A stretch of 64,000 nt of DNA from Anisus vortex (GCA_949126835.1 OX421495.1:29859171-29923170), one strand, 5' to 3'. Positions 1-12,786 are shown, counted from the first letter of the stretch. Notes: generated by a model from the letters alone, not told the origin. Numbers and translations: made by a program.

Positions 1-500
1 TATAACTGGATGGGTCCACGCTACCAGACAATCAAGCTTTACTTTTAGCTTACGTTTATTTGAGTAAAAGAAAAAAGAAAATTTGCCCATTTTGAAAAAA
101 TATAAAAATCTAGTAGACTTATTGTACTAGAAGACTTTTAGTGTAAAAGAAATTCCTCCAGCGGCGATGGTATGGTGTATTGTAGATTGATGTTGTAGTT
201 TAAAAAAGTAGTCTGTTCCAGATGTAAAGGCTGTCTATTCTTGTGTGACAACATTTAGTTACTAAACATCTTGGTGATTCTCTGCATCATTTGCTACAAT
301 ATTACAGCCGTTCACACTTCATAAATAAGTATACATTCAATGATTTTTAGCAGGGCTGTGGTTCGGAGTTGGAGTCGAGGAGTCTGATGAAATTTTGGGT
401 ACCTGGAGTCGGAGAACAATGCACCGACTTCTAGACCTACTAAATTTGGATTGGAATTTTTTTTAAATCAATTTTAAAATCCCAATTCACAAAAAGTTAT
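1..500. other. Intergenic, no gene seen
   Basis: No coding exon is recognisable. Around 352-410 is a stretch with GGGCTGTGGTTCGGAGTTGG and repeated GGAGTCG motifs. This resembles the end of a known class of hAT-type elements whose termini read CAGGGCTGTGGAGTCGGAG. Only one end is visible, so this is a fragment at best. Confidence 0.35.
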
Positions 501-594
501 ACCGTAAATATTCGCGGATAAGTCGCACCCTTAGTTTTAGATTATTTTTCTTAGATGTTGTCATTGACCCGCGCATACGCGAGTATATACGGTA
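501..594. mobile_element. Short MITE with terminal inverted repeats
   Basis: A roughly 92-bp element is bounded by TA. The left end reads CCGTAAATATTCGCGGATAAG and the right end, on the opposite strand, CCGTATATACTCGCGTATG. The interior carries the motif ATAAGTCGCACCC and a TGTTGTCATTGACCC segment. Both recur in longer relatives at 6388, 13703, 35085 and 57925, so it is a deletion derivative of that family. The superfamily is not certain; the TA flanks suggest a TA-duplicating DNA transposon. Confidence 0.65.
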
Positions 595-2085
595 ATTAAT
601 TACTTCTCTAATGTAAGAATAGAGACCAATGAATGCAGTGCCTCATGTAACTGTAAAACGAAGTGACCGTGAAGAAGCATGCTTTTCATGTGCTTCACTA
701 TATGGCATGCAACACACAATTAGGAGCGGCAATATTTATACTTTTCATAGTATTGTGTTCTGCTGTTACAGGGAACGCAGCGCCCATGGGTAACCTAGCC
801 TCTCAGTGATAAAGGATTAACTGTTTGCCTCTTGGAGTCGCCGATCGTCCCTCTACTGATCAGGCCACCTGAGAGGGGGTACAGCCGGTTTGCCGTACCG
901 GGACCACAAGAGTTTAGGGGGCCCATGAATATTAAAATTTAAAATTAAATGGGCAATTACGCAAGTATTTTTTAATTGAAAGAGCTGGGTGGGGCATCAT
1001 AATAGATAAATAAACTCTTTCAACACTATATCTACTATCAGTCTTAATATTTTTGAGTTTTTTTTTTAATTTGAAAAATTATTTTTTTTTTACTTGTTTG
1101 TATTTATATGTAATAAAAGAATCAGCAAAATCAATATTGTGAGTATTTATTTTATTTTAGTGTTGCCAATTATATATTTTATGCGGTATAACGTAACAAA
1201 TCATGCAGACATTGTTTCCCCTTTTTTGTACCTATCTGAAAAGCATTAACCAAATGTATAAAAAAGCAATAGGCTGACAGATGTTTATTTTAAAAAAAAA
1301 ATAATTAAAATAACTTAGTTTTTTACGCTGCGTCTGTAATTTTTTTTTATTTCCTGCGCTAGGCCTAAAACTTGATCTAAAAATATATAAGTCACTGTAA
1401 ATTTCTCAAACTCTCCAAATTTATAATTTAACCCAAATATATATTTATTCATTAAAACTGTATTACTTTTAAATATTCTGCCACAAATTTTATTTTATTT
1501 GCTAATAAATCATCTGTGTACAAAAAAAAACGAGCTGGGTAATCAGAATTTTACGTGAAACACAAAAGGTTGAATTGATTTTCTGTTAATTTTCAAATGC
1601 GCTATAGTGAATTTTAACATATAAATCCAATCAGATGGCCCTTTTGTTCTATTTGATGCATTTGCCCACTTAAAAATGCGGTTTTTTATTTAATACTATT
1701 ATTTAACAGTAACATGGGCCTATATGTTACACCGTGGTTGCGTTATATTTATATAATATACAGCCGACAAACCGATCTACACATCCATTATCGATAATTT
1801 GCTGTAAAAGGCTATTTAAACATTTCATTTTAGATTTCCAAGTTCTTAGTCTCGTGTATTTTTAGCATCGGCAACAATCCTAGTGACATAAGTGAATACC
1901 GATGGAATTTCCGGATCTTAAAATTATTTACTAGGCGACCGGACAAATAGTGCACGAGATATGCGTCCGGCGACCCAAGTCATGCGACCGACCAAATAAA
2001 AAAAAGAGCACGGCTACTGGCGCAGGCGCATAATCATTTATTCTTTTCCGAGTTGCTTAATTACTATTTGTTGTATGTTGTAATC
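595..2085. other. Intergenic AT-rich region with a GC-rich repeat-like block
   Basis: No exon is recognised. About 770-925 is a GC-richer block (CAGGCCACCTGAGAGGG and following) that stands out from the AT-rich surroundings and looks like a dispersed repeat of unknown family. The rest is low-complexity A/T sequence. Confidence 0.4.
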
Positions 2086-2087
2086 AA

Positions 2088-2158
2088 GGAATCGTGGCCT
2101 AGTGGTCAGTACCGTGTTCTGGCAACCGGTTTGTCGCAGGTTCGACACCAGCTATCAC
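2088..2158 (+). repeat. tRNA-like SINE head
   Basis: Internal pol III promoter boxes are visible: an A-box-like TGGCCTAGTGG at 2095-2105 and a B-box-like GGTTCGACACC at 2139-2149. A run of T follows at 2160. The cloverleaf stems are imperfect, so this is read as a tRNA-derived SINE head or tRNA pseudogene rather than a working tRNA. Confidence 0.5.
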
Positions 2159-2164
2159 CATTTT

Positions 2165-4080
2165 TTTTTAAAATTCAAATAGGGTCTACAGTAAAACGAG
2201 ATATTTTGTTAGTTCAATACGCGAATACCCTTCATTTATTCATGTGGGTGGACATAATTTCATTAAAAGTATCAAAGAAAAAAAAATTTGACTGTTAGGC
2301 CTAATGGCTATTTCTTTAGAAAACGTGTTAAATGTTATTACCAAACAATTAATAAAGTAGTTTAATAAAGTAATTAGTAAACATCTTGACTTGCGGTACA
2401 ATTTCAATTACGATAAGCCATTAATTTATGCATGTGGGTGGACATAACAATCTCATTCAATGTATCCATTCAAAGTATTAAACTAATTTAATAATAAGAC
2501 TTTTAGACCTAATGCCCATTTCTTTATAAATATGTTTAATATCAATACGCTCTACGTCTACTGTTTGTACTTGAAGTTGGGTGGTCAAATAACAAGCCCG
2601 CCGGAAAAATATATAGGCCTATTCCGAATAATGTGTCAGGCGGTCACGCGACGTGCTCGCCGGAAGAATATCTCCAGCAATATTTTGTCTGGTCGCCGGA
2701 CGTATATCTCCCGCGCTAGATTCCGGCGCGCCGGACGTTACAGGGGCGTATAGGCCTAGACACTGCCTTTAAAATTATATATAGGCCTAATACAGTGTAA
2801 TCAAGCTTAAAATGATTTTTTTTTTTTTAAAGGAACTTATGAAGTCCTTCCTTATTGTGAAACCTGCCTTAATACTAGCAATGCCAATGCAAAGTCAGAG
2901 TGGAATGGTGGTAGCCTACTACACTTAGACTTAGGCCTACACTCCTACACTACTACTCTACACTACTACACTACAGTGGTAGGCCTAGAGTCTAGATCTA
3001 TTTGAAATAGTCAAAAGTTTCAAAAGTAGTCAAACCAACACTCGACTGAAAAAATGTTGCATGAAGTTTGATGAATGAAGTATAAAAGTATAAGGTATAA
3101 GTGGTATAAGTATAGGCCTAAGTCACAGACACAGGCTAAGAACTTAAAACTAAAGAAGTGCCTAGGCCTAAGTTAATTCCTAAGTAGGCCTATAGGCCTA
3201 TAGGCATAGGATAGCCTACAATATTATGATTTATCATATGTACATGATATTATGTACCTTTCCCTTGCCCGCCTTGACCCTTGGCTTTGTTTGTTAACTT
3301 TACCTTTACCTTGGCCTTGGCTTGCTGCGGCTTACAATACAATACTGTTCAATACAATAGTAACTATTTCAATAGGGCCTATCAATAATGATTATACTGT
3401 CAATGGCATGACAATGGCCAACCAAATCAAAATGTCAAAGACAATGGCTGACAATGATTGTGACAAGTCACAATGCCGACAATGGAATGGCTGAATACTG
3501 AATGGCAATGATTTGAATATGATTGAAATTGAATTGAATGATTCGCCGCCGCAATGGCAATGGTAAACTTGTAAAGTAAAGGGTAAAGGAAAGTAAAGTA
3601 ACTCTTTATCAAATCAACCACATACTAATGGGCAAATGTCAGAACTAACCTTTACAAATATTTCCATCGAATGCATTAATATTTCACGACAACACCTGGG
3701 TTCTAGCAAAATTTGTATTTTAATCCAATATTCGATTTATATACGGTGACTGTAACAGACAGAATTCTACGTTGTGTCGTCTTTTTAAATTTCGCACTTA
3801 CAGCAATGCCAGGTGCTACTATTGTTATGAAAAGCAAAAGCTAAAGCTAGTGAGTTTGGTTGTTTTTGTTGTTGACTCCTTAATTTACTTTACTATAGGC
3901 CTATCATTTTTTTATTTAAAAAATCATTTATTACTGTTAAATTGCCGTATATTAATTTTGGCTTTTTCAATAACTAAAGAAATGTTTTTATAACATTACT
4001 TATCTTTATTGGCATACAACTACAGAGAACAACATCACTGAGCTATATATACTATATACTATATAATATATATATTATAA
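2165..4080. other. Intergenic, low-complexity and repeat rich
   Basis: No gene is seen. About 2900-3200 is rich in CTACACTA and TAGGCCTA words. About 3250-3330 is C/T-rich (CTTTACCTTTACCTTGG), and 3390-3600 has many CAATGGC/AATGG words. Short open frames here have no recognisable domain and look accidental. Confidence 0.4.
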
Positions 4081-4515
4081 TCTATATATATAAAAAGACA
4101 GTGTTAAGCCCCGCGAGCATCCCCATTGGTCAATTTGAAAACACGTGTGTCACTGACCTATCTAGGCCTAGCCCAATATACCGTCTAATAATTTTTCACA
4201 TCGGACATGTGTCTTCGATAGCTCAGTGGTAAACGTAGTGGACTGCTATACGGGCGACCAGGTTTCAATTCTCCAGTTAGACTATACTTTTTTTTTTCGA
4301 CAATTAATTTTTCAAACTTTTAAAAACAAAAGACATTGTAAATCTATAGGCAATATAGATTTTGTTAAATAAAAATATTTGACTATTTTTTTTTACCCTA
4401 TTACAATATTTATTTACTTTCCTAAAAGTATTCAGTAAGTGTAGTTTATATATTTGTTATCTGCACCCCAGACAGTCCTTTTTTTTCACCCGGGCAACGC
4501 CGGGCAATGTAGCTT
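4081..4515 (+). mobile_element. Helitron-like non-autonomous element with tRNA-like insert
   Basis: The left end begins TCTATATATATAAAAAG, the TC start typical of animal Helitrons. The right end has a GC hairpin CCCGGGCAACGCCGGG (4489-4504) a few bases before CTTG, in the place where Helitrons have a hairpin before CTRR. A tRNA-like segment lies inside, with A-box TAGCTCAGTGG at 4219-4229 and a B-box-like GGTTTCAATTC at 4261, followed by T10. A related copy in reverse lies at 23640-23915, and similar 3' hairpins occur near 11811 and 35700. Assignment to Helitrons is inference from the ends only. Confidence 0.45.
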
Positions 4516-5210
4516 GTTTGCCTATAAATAAAGGCTACAATCGTAACAATGAGTATAACAATGGTGCATAAATAAGGAAGTGTTTTCAATGAATCGGATA
4601 TACACAAACTGCAATATAAACAGCAAAACGTTTTCATCGCAAGTTAGTATTTGTTAGCTGATTCGTTTAAACCTGATTTAAATTGACACGATTATCTCGT
4701 CTAGTCTTAGTTAGGTCTATGCCTCTATGACGAGTCTATGACTATGAATATGAATGACTATGAGTATGACTATGACAGTCTAAGTCTATGACTATGTGAC
4801 TATGTCTATGTAAAGTATGTATGAGTATGAGTGAGTATGTATGACATTGTAACCCATTGTATGTCTATGACTATGACAGTCTATGTTATATGTAATAGTC
4901 TAGAGTTCTAGAGTCTATATGTTTAATATAAATATGTTACACTAGATCACTAGACACTTGACACTAGAATCTAGACTCAACCAACTAGTAACTAGATAAC
5001 TAGATTCTCTAGTCACTCTAGATCTAAAATCTAGATTCTAGATCTAGACTAGTCTAAGTCTAAGTCCAATTCTAACTTGAACTTCTAAGTCAACTTTAAC
5101 TTTAGAGTCAACTACTAAGTTACAAACTAAGTACTAAGACTAAGTGATAGAAAGTGCCCTATCTAAGTAACTATAACTAAGTAGCCTACGCGCGACTAGA
5201 CTTAGTGACT
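4516..5210. repeat. Degenerate simple repeats
   Basis: About 4710-4910 is built of CTATGACTATGA words with variants. About 4920-5200 is built of CTAGA and CTAAGT words. No exon is seen. Confidence 0.6.
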
Positions 5211-5212
5211 TA

Positions 5213-5300
5213 GGGGCCGTCCATAAATTACGTCACACGATTAGGAGGGGGGGAGAGGGGTCGCGCATTTGTGACGAGGGGGGAGGGGGGTCTAAGATAT
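5213..5300 (+). mobile_element. Harbinger-like element end fragment
   Basis: After TTA the sequence GGGGCCGTCCATAAATTACG is followed by G-rich runs. It is close to the terminal repeats of the two nested elements at 44408 and 45596 (GGGGACGTCCATTAATTACG). The opposite end is not visible. Confidence 0.45.
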
Positions 5301-5825
5301 CCGACACATAAAACTGAATAAGCTTTTAAATATATATATATATGTTTTGTGCGCTATAGATTCCTATGCCGTTTGATAGATCGGGACAACCACAAATGGA
5401 CATTTACTCGCAACTTTCAGGAATAGAAAATTTTAGTTTATGACTTATTTATGCTGCTGACTTAGTTGATTATATATTATAATAATAAGTAAAAGTATGC
5501 CATTTATGCACTACTATACTGTACTAGTCTAGTCTCTAGACTCTAGTGACTCTATAAATAGTATAATTATATAATTATTTTAAATTATATAGAGTCTAGT
5601 CTAGACTAGATAGCCTAGGTTTGTTCCTCGCACTTTCCCATACTTAGTTTGAGTTTTGAGGCCTTAGCAGTGATAGTCAGACATAGGTCATAGGCTTGGT
5701 AATATACGCCATAGCTTCTTTTACTTCTCAGAACTAAGACTTAATCTTTTAGTCATTTAGTTTTCTAAGTAGTATTAGTGAGTGATTGAAGTTAGTCAGT
5801 TACATGTAGTAATTAGTAGGCTACT

Positions 5826-5858
<33 letters not shown>

Positions 5859-6387
5859 CAGCCTACTCAGTAGTCTCACTAGTAAGTAGGCTAAAGGCCA
5901 AAGGCTTAAAGTAAGTTCTTAAAAAATACTAGTTGCCTACTAGTAGTAGTAGACTTAGTAGCATAGTAATCACTGTCATACATATGAGTCACTTGGGGCA
6001 ACTCTAGAGGTTTATCACACCTGTTTATAGTATTGACTTTGTTGCTGTTTCCGTAACCAGCTTGTTTTTCCAGGACAGAGTGGTTAACCCTGTACCAAAC
6101 CCCTAACCTGGAGGACCAGGATACTAGCTTTAGTCTGACCCCTACCCGCGCAGACCTTCCCAGCTTGGTTGAACCTGCCAGGAGTTAAAACTCTGGGGGT
6201 TGTCAGGGTACTGCCAAACCGTGCCAAGGCCTAGTACTGATGTTGGCAGAGTAGGCTATATATGAATGTGATATATTATATATATATTATAATTTATAGG
6301 CCTAGCCTACTATTTAATTGTGACAATACTTTAGTCACTTAAGATGAGATGTTCATGACCTAGGCTAGCTAGGCTACTTCTACTTAC
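5301..6387. other. Intergenic, AGT microsatellite and dispersed repeat
   Basis: A clean (AGT)n microsatellite of about 12 units lies at 5824-5861. About 6060-6245 is a GC-richer block (CTAACCTGGAGGACCAG, then GCTTGGTTGAACCTGCC) resembling a dispersed invertebrate repeat seen widely in mollusc-type genomes. I cannot name its family with certainty. No coding exon is recognised. Confidence 0.45.
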
Positions 6388-7298
6388 CGTATATACTTGG
6401 GTATATAAGTCACACTTTTTTCACAAAAAGTTTTGACAAAAAGTAGGGGTGTGACTTATACACTCGACACTGTTTTTGAAAAGTTTGAGAAACAACATTA
6501 TTCTGTCAAAAAGTTTCCTACATCACCCATATCGTTGATTGTATTGATGTAGAATTACTAGGATATGTATAGGCCTACATTTTACATTTAGAAAACATTC
6601 ATAGGTGTAAATATAGTCTACTATATAACTGAAATTGAAATGGACAAATATTTTATTTTATTTTGAAATTTTGGGCCGATTTTGAATTGCTGAAACGTAA
6701 CCAAAGTTTAAGTTTAAGTCTGCGGCATTTTTTGTAGGCTTATCGACCTGCAAATACAGTATGGAATGAATCGTAAATGTGTAAAAGCCTTTCTAGGTCT
6801 ATAATAAAGGTATAAGCTTGAAAACTAGTAGCTTATGATGTGTTTTATTTTGGACATCTATGACATAGGTCTAAAGGCTATTGCCTACTAATATGGCTAT
6901 GTTTAGCATTCCGAGAAAACTGCGCCATCTCTAAGCAATGTTTCCAAAACTACAATCGACCGAGTGAGACATGTCAGAAAAATTCTGCGCTCAAACTTAA
7001 AAAAAAAAATCTATATATAGAAAGAATGCATGAAATGTCAATAGTTTAGTGTGTTTATTTTTCATTAGATAAAGGTGCATGTAAAAGTAAAAAAACAAAA
7101 CACAGCTAATTGTCGGTTGGGAAGATAAAATGCCTGCACACTCTGCTTTTTTTTTTTCACATAGTCACATTTGAAATCATTACAAACAATGTTAATGGTA
7201 ATTAGGGCACTTGTATAGCGCGTCATAAATACGGGCGGCGCTAGACAAGCCGGCATAGAAACTTTAGTAGGGACAGGGACTTAGATGGAGACATAACT
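6388..7298 (+). mobile_element. Truncated DNA transposon relative of 13703-14955
   Basis: It begins CCGTATATACTTGGGTATATA, then a GTGACTTATACACTCGACAC motif, and runs parallel to the element at 13703 through several shared words (CCTACATTTTACATT, CACAGCTAATTGTCGGT and AGGGACTTAGATG). It stops abruptly where the TAF8 minisatellite begins, so its right end has been lost or has been replaced by that array. Confidence 0.6.
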
Positions 7299-7314
7299 CT
7301 ACAGCTACTTTATG

Positions 7315-7770
7315 AGTAAGGGAATGGCAACATACATAACTTTAGACTTTTTATTCTTTCTAAGTAAGGGAATGGCAACAGACATAACTTTAGACTTTTT
7401 TTTTTTCTAAGTAAGGGAATGGCAACAGACATAACTTAACAGACTTTTTATTCTTTCTAAGTAAGGGAATGGCAACAGACATAACTTTAGACTTTTTATT
7501 ATTTTTAAGTAAGGGAATGGCAACAGACATAACTTTAGACTTTTTTTTTTCTAAGTAAGGGAATCGCAACAGACATAACTTTAGACTTTTTATTCTTTCT
7601 AAGTAAGGGAATGGCAACAGACATAACTTTAGACTTTTTATTCTTTCTAAGTAAGGGAATGGCAACAGACATAGCTTTAGACTTTTTATTCTTTCTAAGT
7701 AAGGGAATGGCAACAGACATAACTTTAGACTTTTTATTCTTTCTAAGTAAAGGAATGGCAACTGACCTAC
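7315..7770 (+). repeat. 48-bp minisatellite overlapping the TAF8 start codon
   Basis: There are ten tandem copies of a roughly 48-bp unit containing GGGAATGGCAACAGACATAA followed by a T-rich stretch and CTAAGTAA. The last copy (about 7752) carries the predicted TAF8 start ATG. The last four units keep exactly 48 bp and so contain in-frame ATGs at 7611, 7659, 7707 and 7755. Each unit would encode MATDITLDFLFFLSKG with no stop. Earlier units have small indels in the T run or a lost ATG (7563 reads ATC). Confidence 0.9.
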
Positions 7771-10700
7771 CTTCTATATGCCCTTCCAATCCATGGCGCA
7801 GAGCATTGAGAACATCAGTGGCTGCATTACTTGTTGAGGCAGGATATCAATGTACTGAAAATCTGGCTTTGGAGACACTGATAGAGATGGTTCAAGCATG
7901 TATGTTTTAGTTTTCTTACACCTGTATTTATATTGCACTCAAATGTTATTAATTATTCATTGCTGTTGTATGTTGTATGGGATGTTGAATGGGAGCCGGG
8001 AGAAAAGGGGTATTTTTATGCAATTCAAGTGAATTTGTTTAGTTGTTTATGCAATTCAAGTGAATTTGTTTAGTTGTTTATGTGACAGTTTAGCCTGTCT
8101 GTCTTTATTTAAACTTTGAGTCAGACAAAATCTACTAATATTTTCAAATTTAAACTACTTGTATTTATTATAGCCTAGTTTACTTACCGTAATTAAAAAT
8201 GGGGTTAGGTTAAGCAAAGCCTTCTGGGCAAAAAATACAAAATTTCAGACAATGAAGTTGAACTTGAATTATAAATAAAAGTTACGCTCTAAACAATCAG
8301 GTTTTTACCAGTTAAATTGTATAAGAAAATGCAAACTTTTAAATATAGATAAGTGCACTGTATCTCACTGAGCTATATATACATGTCTAAATAATAAATA
8401 TTCATTCAATTACTTACTCAGTTAACATATATATATTGTGGTATTCAAAGCATTATTTATCCAGAAATATCATCAACCACTTCAGCTTTTTTTTTACTTC
8501 GCCATTAAATTTTATTTTAATGAATCCGGTCCTTTTTAAAATTAACACAATTTTTTGGGTATAAGAGAGTATATATATGTATATATAATGTATGATCAGT
8601 ATAAAAGATTTCTTTTTTATCAAATTTCAATGACGCAATCACAAAAATGTTATATATTTTTGGTGCTTCCGTGTATATATAGCTCAGTGATATACAGTAT
8701 ATAGTGCACTTATTTATATTTAAAAGTCCGCATTTTCTCCTCTTTTTTTATTCGCCTATTTAATTGCTCGAGCACTCCACATATATATATAGCTCAGTGT
8801 TTTTTTGCTATATACATTTAATAGATATTTAGCTGGAATATACTCTATATAGAGTTTCTTTAAATGGTATACATTTTTTGATTAAGTAGTTAACAAATGT
8901 GTGTTAAAGTGTATCATTTATTTTATATGTATATTAGTTGTATATTAGTTGACGTGAACATATGTCCATATAAGAGCTATGTAGCATTTTTTAAAATAGC
9001 AAGATCAAAGAGAAAGAAAGAAAACTTTTGTTTTCTTGTACTGGTCTTATATTATACCTTTTTGTTTCTCTCTCCCACTCTTTCTCTCTTTCATCTCTCT
9101 TCTTCCCTCTAATATACTGTGGTACATAGGAAAGGTTTGTTCTATTTAGATATCTGGGAGGCTGGACGTAGTGCTAGTGCATATGCAGAGCTGGCAGGTC
9201 GAACTCATGTTATGCCTAGTGATGTTGTTTTAGCGCTCATTGAAATGGGTAAGTACAGTATAGTCAGTATATAGTCAGTATATAGTCAGTATATAGTCAG
9301 TATATAGTCAGTATATAGTCAGTATATAGTCAGTATATAGTCAGTATATAGTCAAACTATATTTTATAAGTATTATTTTCTTTAGAATATTAACATTGGT
9401 AAAAGAGTTTTTTCTTTTGAATGTCTATTACTTTTACTACTTTGGAATAAATGTGCTTTGTTTAATATTTATCTTTTGGTCAACTTGGAAATTTTAAACA
9501 GTTTTCTTTAATTGATTCCTGAATTGATTTTTAATTAACTTTTAATTGATTTACTGATTTTATTTTATCCCAGAAAGACTTGAAGTTAAACAATATTTGA
9601 TATGTAAAGGATACAATTTTGCTTTATAGGTTTAGACTTCACAGCTATACCCAACTATGCAAAGCGAGAAAATAAAACTGTGTTTCTTCCACGTAAGTCC
9701 ATTGTTAGATTTCCATTTTTACTCACCATATTTTGTGTTTTACTTGACACTGCGTTGATTCCATTTAGGACTAATATTTTATTATATGAGATATGGCTGT
9801 ATTTTTTTTAGATTTTCAAATATTTTTAGCATGTTTTACCTTTTGGAAATTCTTAAGAAGATTTCTCTTGGCACAAATAAAGACAAACCTCTGTAAAATT
9901 AATGAGTTTTTAGAGCAACATTAGCACTGAACTATAAAACAATGATCAACTTCTCTACACATTACAGTAAGTTCCAGTTGTGCATAATTCACACAAATTT
10001 ATGTAAGAACACATTTTGTGTACTTGTATCAACTTTTTCTTTATGTGGAGACAGCTTCCCAAACAGCCCTCACTGCGACTTCCAAAATTCTTCAGGTTGG
10101 AGAGAAAAGGAAACATCCCACACATATTCCCGATCATCTACCATCATTTCCAGATCCACACACTTATATAAAAACACCAGTAAGTGGGTTGGATTACGGT
10201 AATTATAGTAGTAGTAGTTTCATGGGCAACAAGTTGGAAACCAATGTTTTAAATGATAGTATTTATGAAGTAAGTAAAGTTCCCCACTTTGACCATGAGA
10301 ATACATGGGGTTAGTGAAGCAGCATGCAAGGGATGTGACCAGCAAAATGACCAGCCATGTTTGGCAGGTATCTATTATAGCTGGGTAAAACAAGTCTCTC
10401 TCCAGACTTAGAAAAAATCCTAGCCTTCATCACCAGGATTTGAGCCTGGGTTTTTCATTACAGCTAGCATGATGCCACTAAATAACTTTTAGAACCCATA
10501 ATTTTCATTAATTAGAATAAATCAATCTTTTTAGTGAGATAGTTAAAGCCCTACCATTTATATTGTAAATCTCTAGCAAGATTTTTTGTTTTAGGAGATA
10601 AAATATTTATTTTTTATTGGCAGTGCTTTCTGTCCATTTTTCTTACATTATTATACATCTGTAGTTTTGGTAATGTATCAAATAACAGGAAAAAGATACA

Positions 10701-12746
10701 CATCATAACAGTGTGCTAAGGTAGATAATAAATTACCTGTACCTAGTGGCAGGTTGAGTAACCTAAACATCTTTGATTAAAAATTTAGATTCTTTTTTTC
10801 TAGTACTTTTTTTATTTTAGTTCATTATAAATCACATTACTTCAAGTTGTCCTGATCTTCATAATGTGAATTTTAAAAAAATAAACCTTTTTTTTTTTCA
10901 AAGCCTAAAAAGCTGTCAAGGGAAGTCAGTGAGGGTTAATTTTTAAATATCAAGGGAAGCTACTTCGTTTACATTTGTTAATTGTAAATGTTAACTTTTA
11001 TTCAATGGTACATATTTTTTCTGAGAATATTTTTACTGAAAACCACTCAATATATCAAAATAACATATTTTATTAAGAAATATTGCATTTCAAGTTATAC
11101 AGCTATTAAAAAGAACAAATACAATATTACAATATGTAAATGCGTATAAATTCGTATCATCAAAACCATAGTTTAGAGCACTATATAAGCATCAGGTAGC
11201 ATCATAGTGTTGTGTTGTAAGAAAGGAGAGAAGGTTAGCACTCCCCTTGACAAGGACGGATCGGACCCTTGTGGTCTATAAACACACAAAGGCATGTCTC
11301 TCTACTTCGGAGACACACCCATTTTTTTTTTAGGTCTTTTAGAGTAAGTTTTTCCTATTTAAATTTAGCATTCAACCACACAATACATTTTGGGCTTATA
11401 CTTATAAAAGAAAGTATCACTGAAAATCAGAACCCCTTACCTATATTATATAAAGAGAAAAATGCTATTCATTCAACTTTTTTAAATTATTTTATTTTTT
11501 TCATGAAGTAAAAAACTAATTATAATAACAAATTGCCTAAATTCTAAATTAATAAGCCTTAATAATATAATATAATTTTTCTAATTACACTTTTTAACGT
11601 TGTAAATATGTTCTGGATTTTTAGTTTCCCTAATTATTTTTAATAACAATTTGCCTTAGTCTATGTTACTATGTTATCTAAATTAATAATTAGTTCATCA
11701 AAATCAAGTTATTTAACTTTAAATTGAGAATGACATTATTTATATGTTATCTATATATCCATATGAATGCGCTATTTGTTCTTCCATTTCCATGTATGCT
11801 TAATTGTTCCCCCGGGCAAGTCTGGGTAATTTAGCTAACTGGCTATATTTTATAAAGCGAGAAATGCATAATTTAATCAAAGTCACTACAATTATGCTTT
11901 TATCTTCATGTTTGCTTAACACATCTTTACTTGTAGTTTGTTTGTTTTAATATTAAATCTATCATTTTATTATTTTCATACAGTGTTTTAAGCAACCTGC
12001 CAATGAATATCAGTTGGTAAGAGAAAAAGCAGCAACCCAAAAACGAGATGTAGAAGTAGCTCTGACACGTTTCATTGCCAAAACAGGGGCCACACATTCT
12101 CTCTTCCGCGACGACAAGTCTGCATTTCCTTGTGAGTGGTGCTGTGCTTTCTTTGGGCTTCATTAAATTTTATAATCAATCTTAGTAGATTTCACTTTAC
12201 TTTATTTAAGCTGCTTACATAATAAATAGTCACTAGATAAGATTTATTTTGCTAATTAATCTAGATTACAAATCATTCTGATTGCCCACAATAATTAGTA
12301 AAATTTGACTTTTAAAGAAAAGATGAGTAAACCAAGTATTATTTCCAGTTCTATTCACTTGCCTTCTATCACATTATTTACAATCTTTAATTCTAATATA
12401 TTATAAAATAATCATAGCATGTTTTTTTTTTTAATATTGAATTCTTAAGGCAATATTTGTATCTAATAAAATATCACAGTATTCACAGTCCTAACTTGTG
12501 TCCATTTTCTTATTAGTAATAGCCTGTAAACCCACACCACTCCCTTACCTATCTGCACTCCTGCCAATGGACAGTGAGACCTCAACCCAGGAGAGCTCAG
12601 ACACTGCATCCAATCAGAACCTACATCATCAGTCCAATCAAAATGGAAACAGTGATAACGGGGGAAATGATGCCCCCGCTGATAGTGATGCCATAGACAA
12701 CCCATATCTCATACCAGCAAGAATGACCAAGAAAAAATGGAGATAA
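7755..12746 (+). CDS. TAF8: TFIID subunit 8 (TAF8), six exons, complete
   Basis: Histone-fold subunit of the general transcription factor TFIID; in known family members it pairs with TAF10 in the nucleus. Exons: 7755-7899, 9150-9248, 9630-9692, 10055-10179, 11984-12131, 12517-12746. All junctions are GT/AG and phases agree, giving 269 residues against about 310 in human. Exons 1-2 hold the histone fold (SVAALLVEAGYQ, then SDVVLALIEMG). Exon 4 has the conserved HIPDHLPSFPDPHTYIKTP at about 126-144. Exon 5 carries the LVREKAATQKRDVEVALTRF helix. Exon 6 has PLPYLSALLP and ends with DNPYLIPARMTKKKWR, like the vertebrate C-terminal DNPYL-basic tail. The start is set by the ATG in the last unit of a minisatellite; upstream in-frame ATGs could extend it by up to 48 residues. 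The N-terminus is shorter than in human. It converges with CAMKMT. Confidence 0.93.
8016..8081 (+). repeat. Two-copy tandem duplication in TAF8 intron 1
   Basis: The roughly 33-bp unit containing TTATGCAATTCAAGTGAATT occurs twice head to tail. Both copies lie inside the first TAF8 intron. Confidence 0.8.
9258..9356 (+). repeat. 11-bp minisatellite directly after TAF8 exon 2 donor
   Basis: About eight copies of TATATAGTCAG start within ten bases of the GTAAGT donor at 9249. Confidence 0.9.
10312..10490 (-). repeat. SINE-like repeat in TAF8 intron 4
   Basis: On the minus strand a B-box-like GGCTCAAATCCTGG motif is followed by a domain with GTCTGGAGAGAG and GGTCATTTTGCTGGTCACAT. This matches the layout of the SINE at 15860-16048. 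The sequence is diverged. Confidence 0.45.
11811..11840 (+). mobile_element. Helitron-like 3' end fragment
   Basis: A GC hairpin CCCGGGCAAGTCTGGG is followed by TAATTTAGCTAACT, similar to the right end of the element at 4081-4515. It sits in the last part of TAF8 intron 4. The left boundary cannot be placed. Confidence 0.35.
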
Positions 12747-12786
12747 TATTTGTGAGAAGACAGGAAACTAAAATGAGTGGCCAATG

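Noticed and set aside
7390..7789. Two minus-strand frames with repeated IPLLRKNKKSKVMSVA-type units
   Set aside because: These are the complement of the TAF8 start-codon minisatellite.
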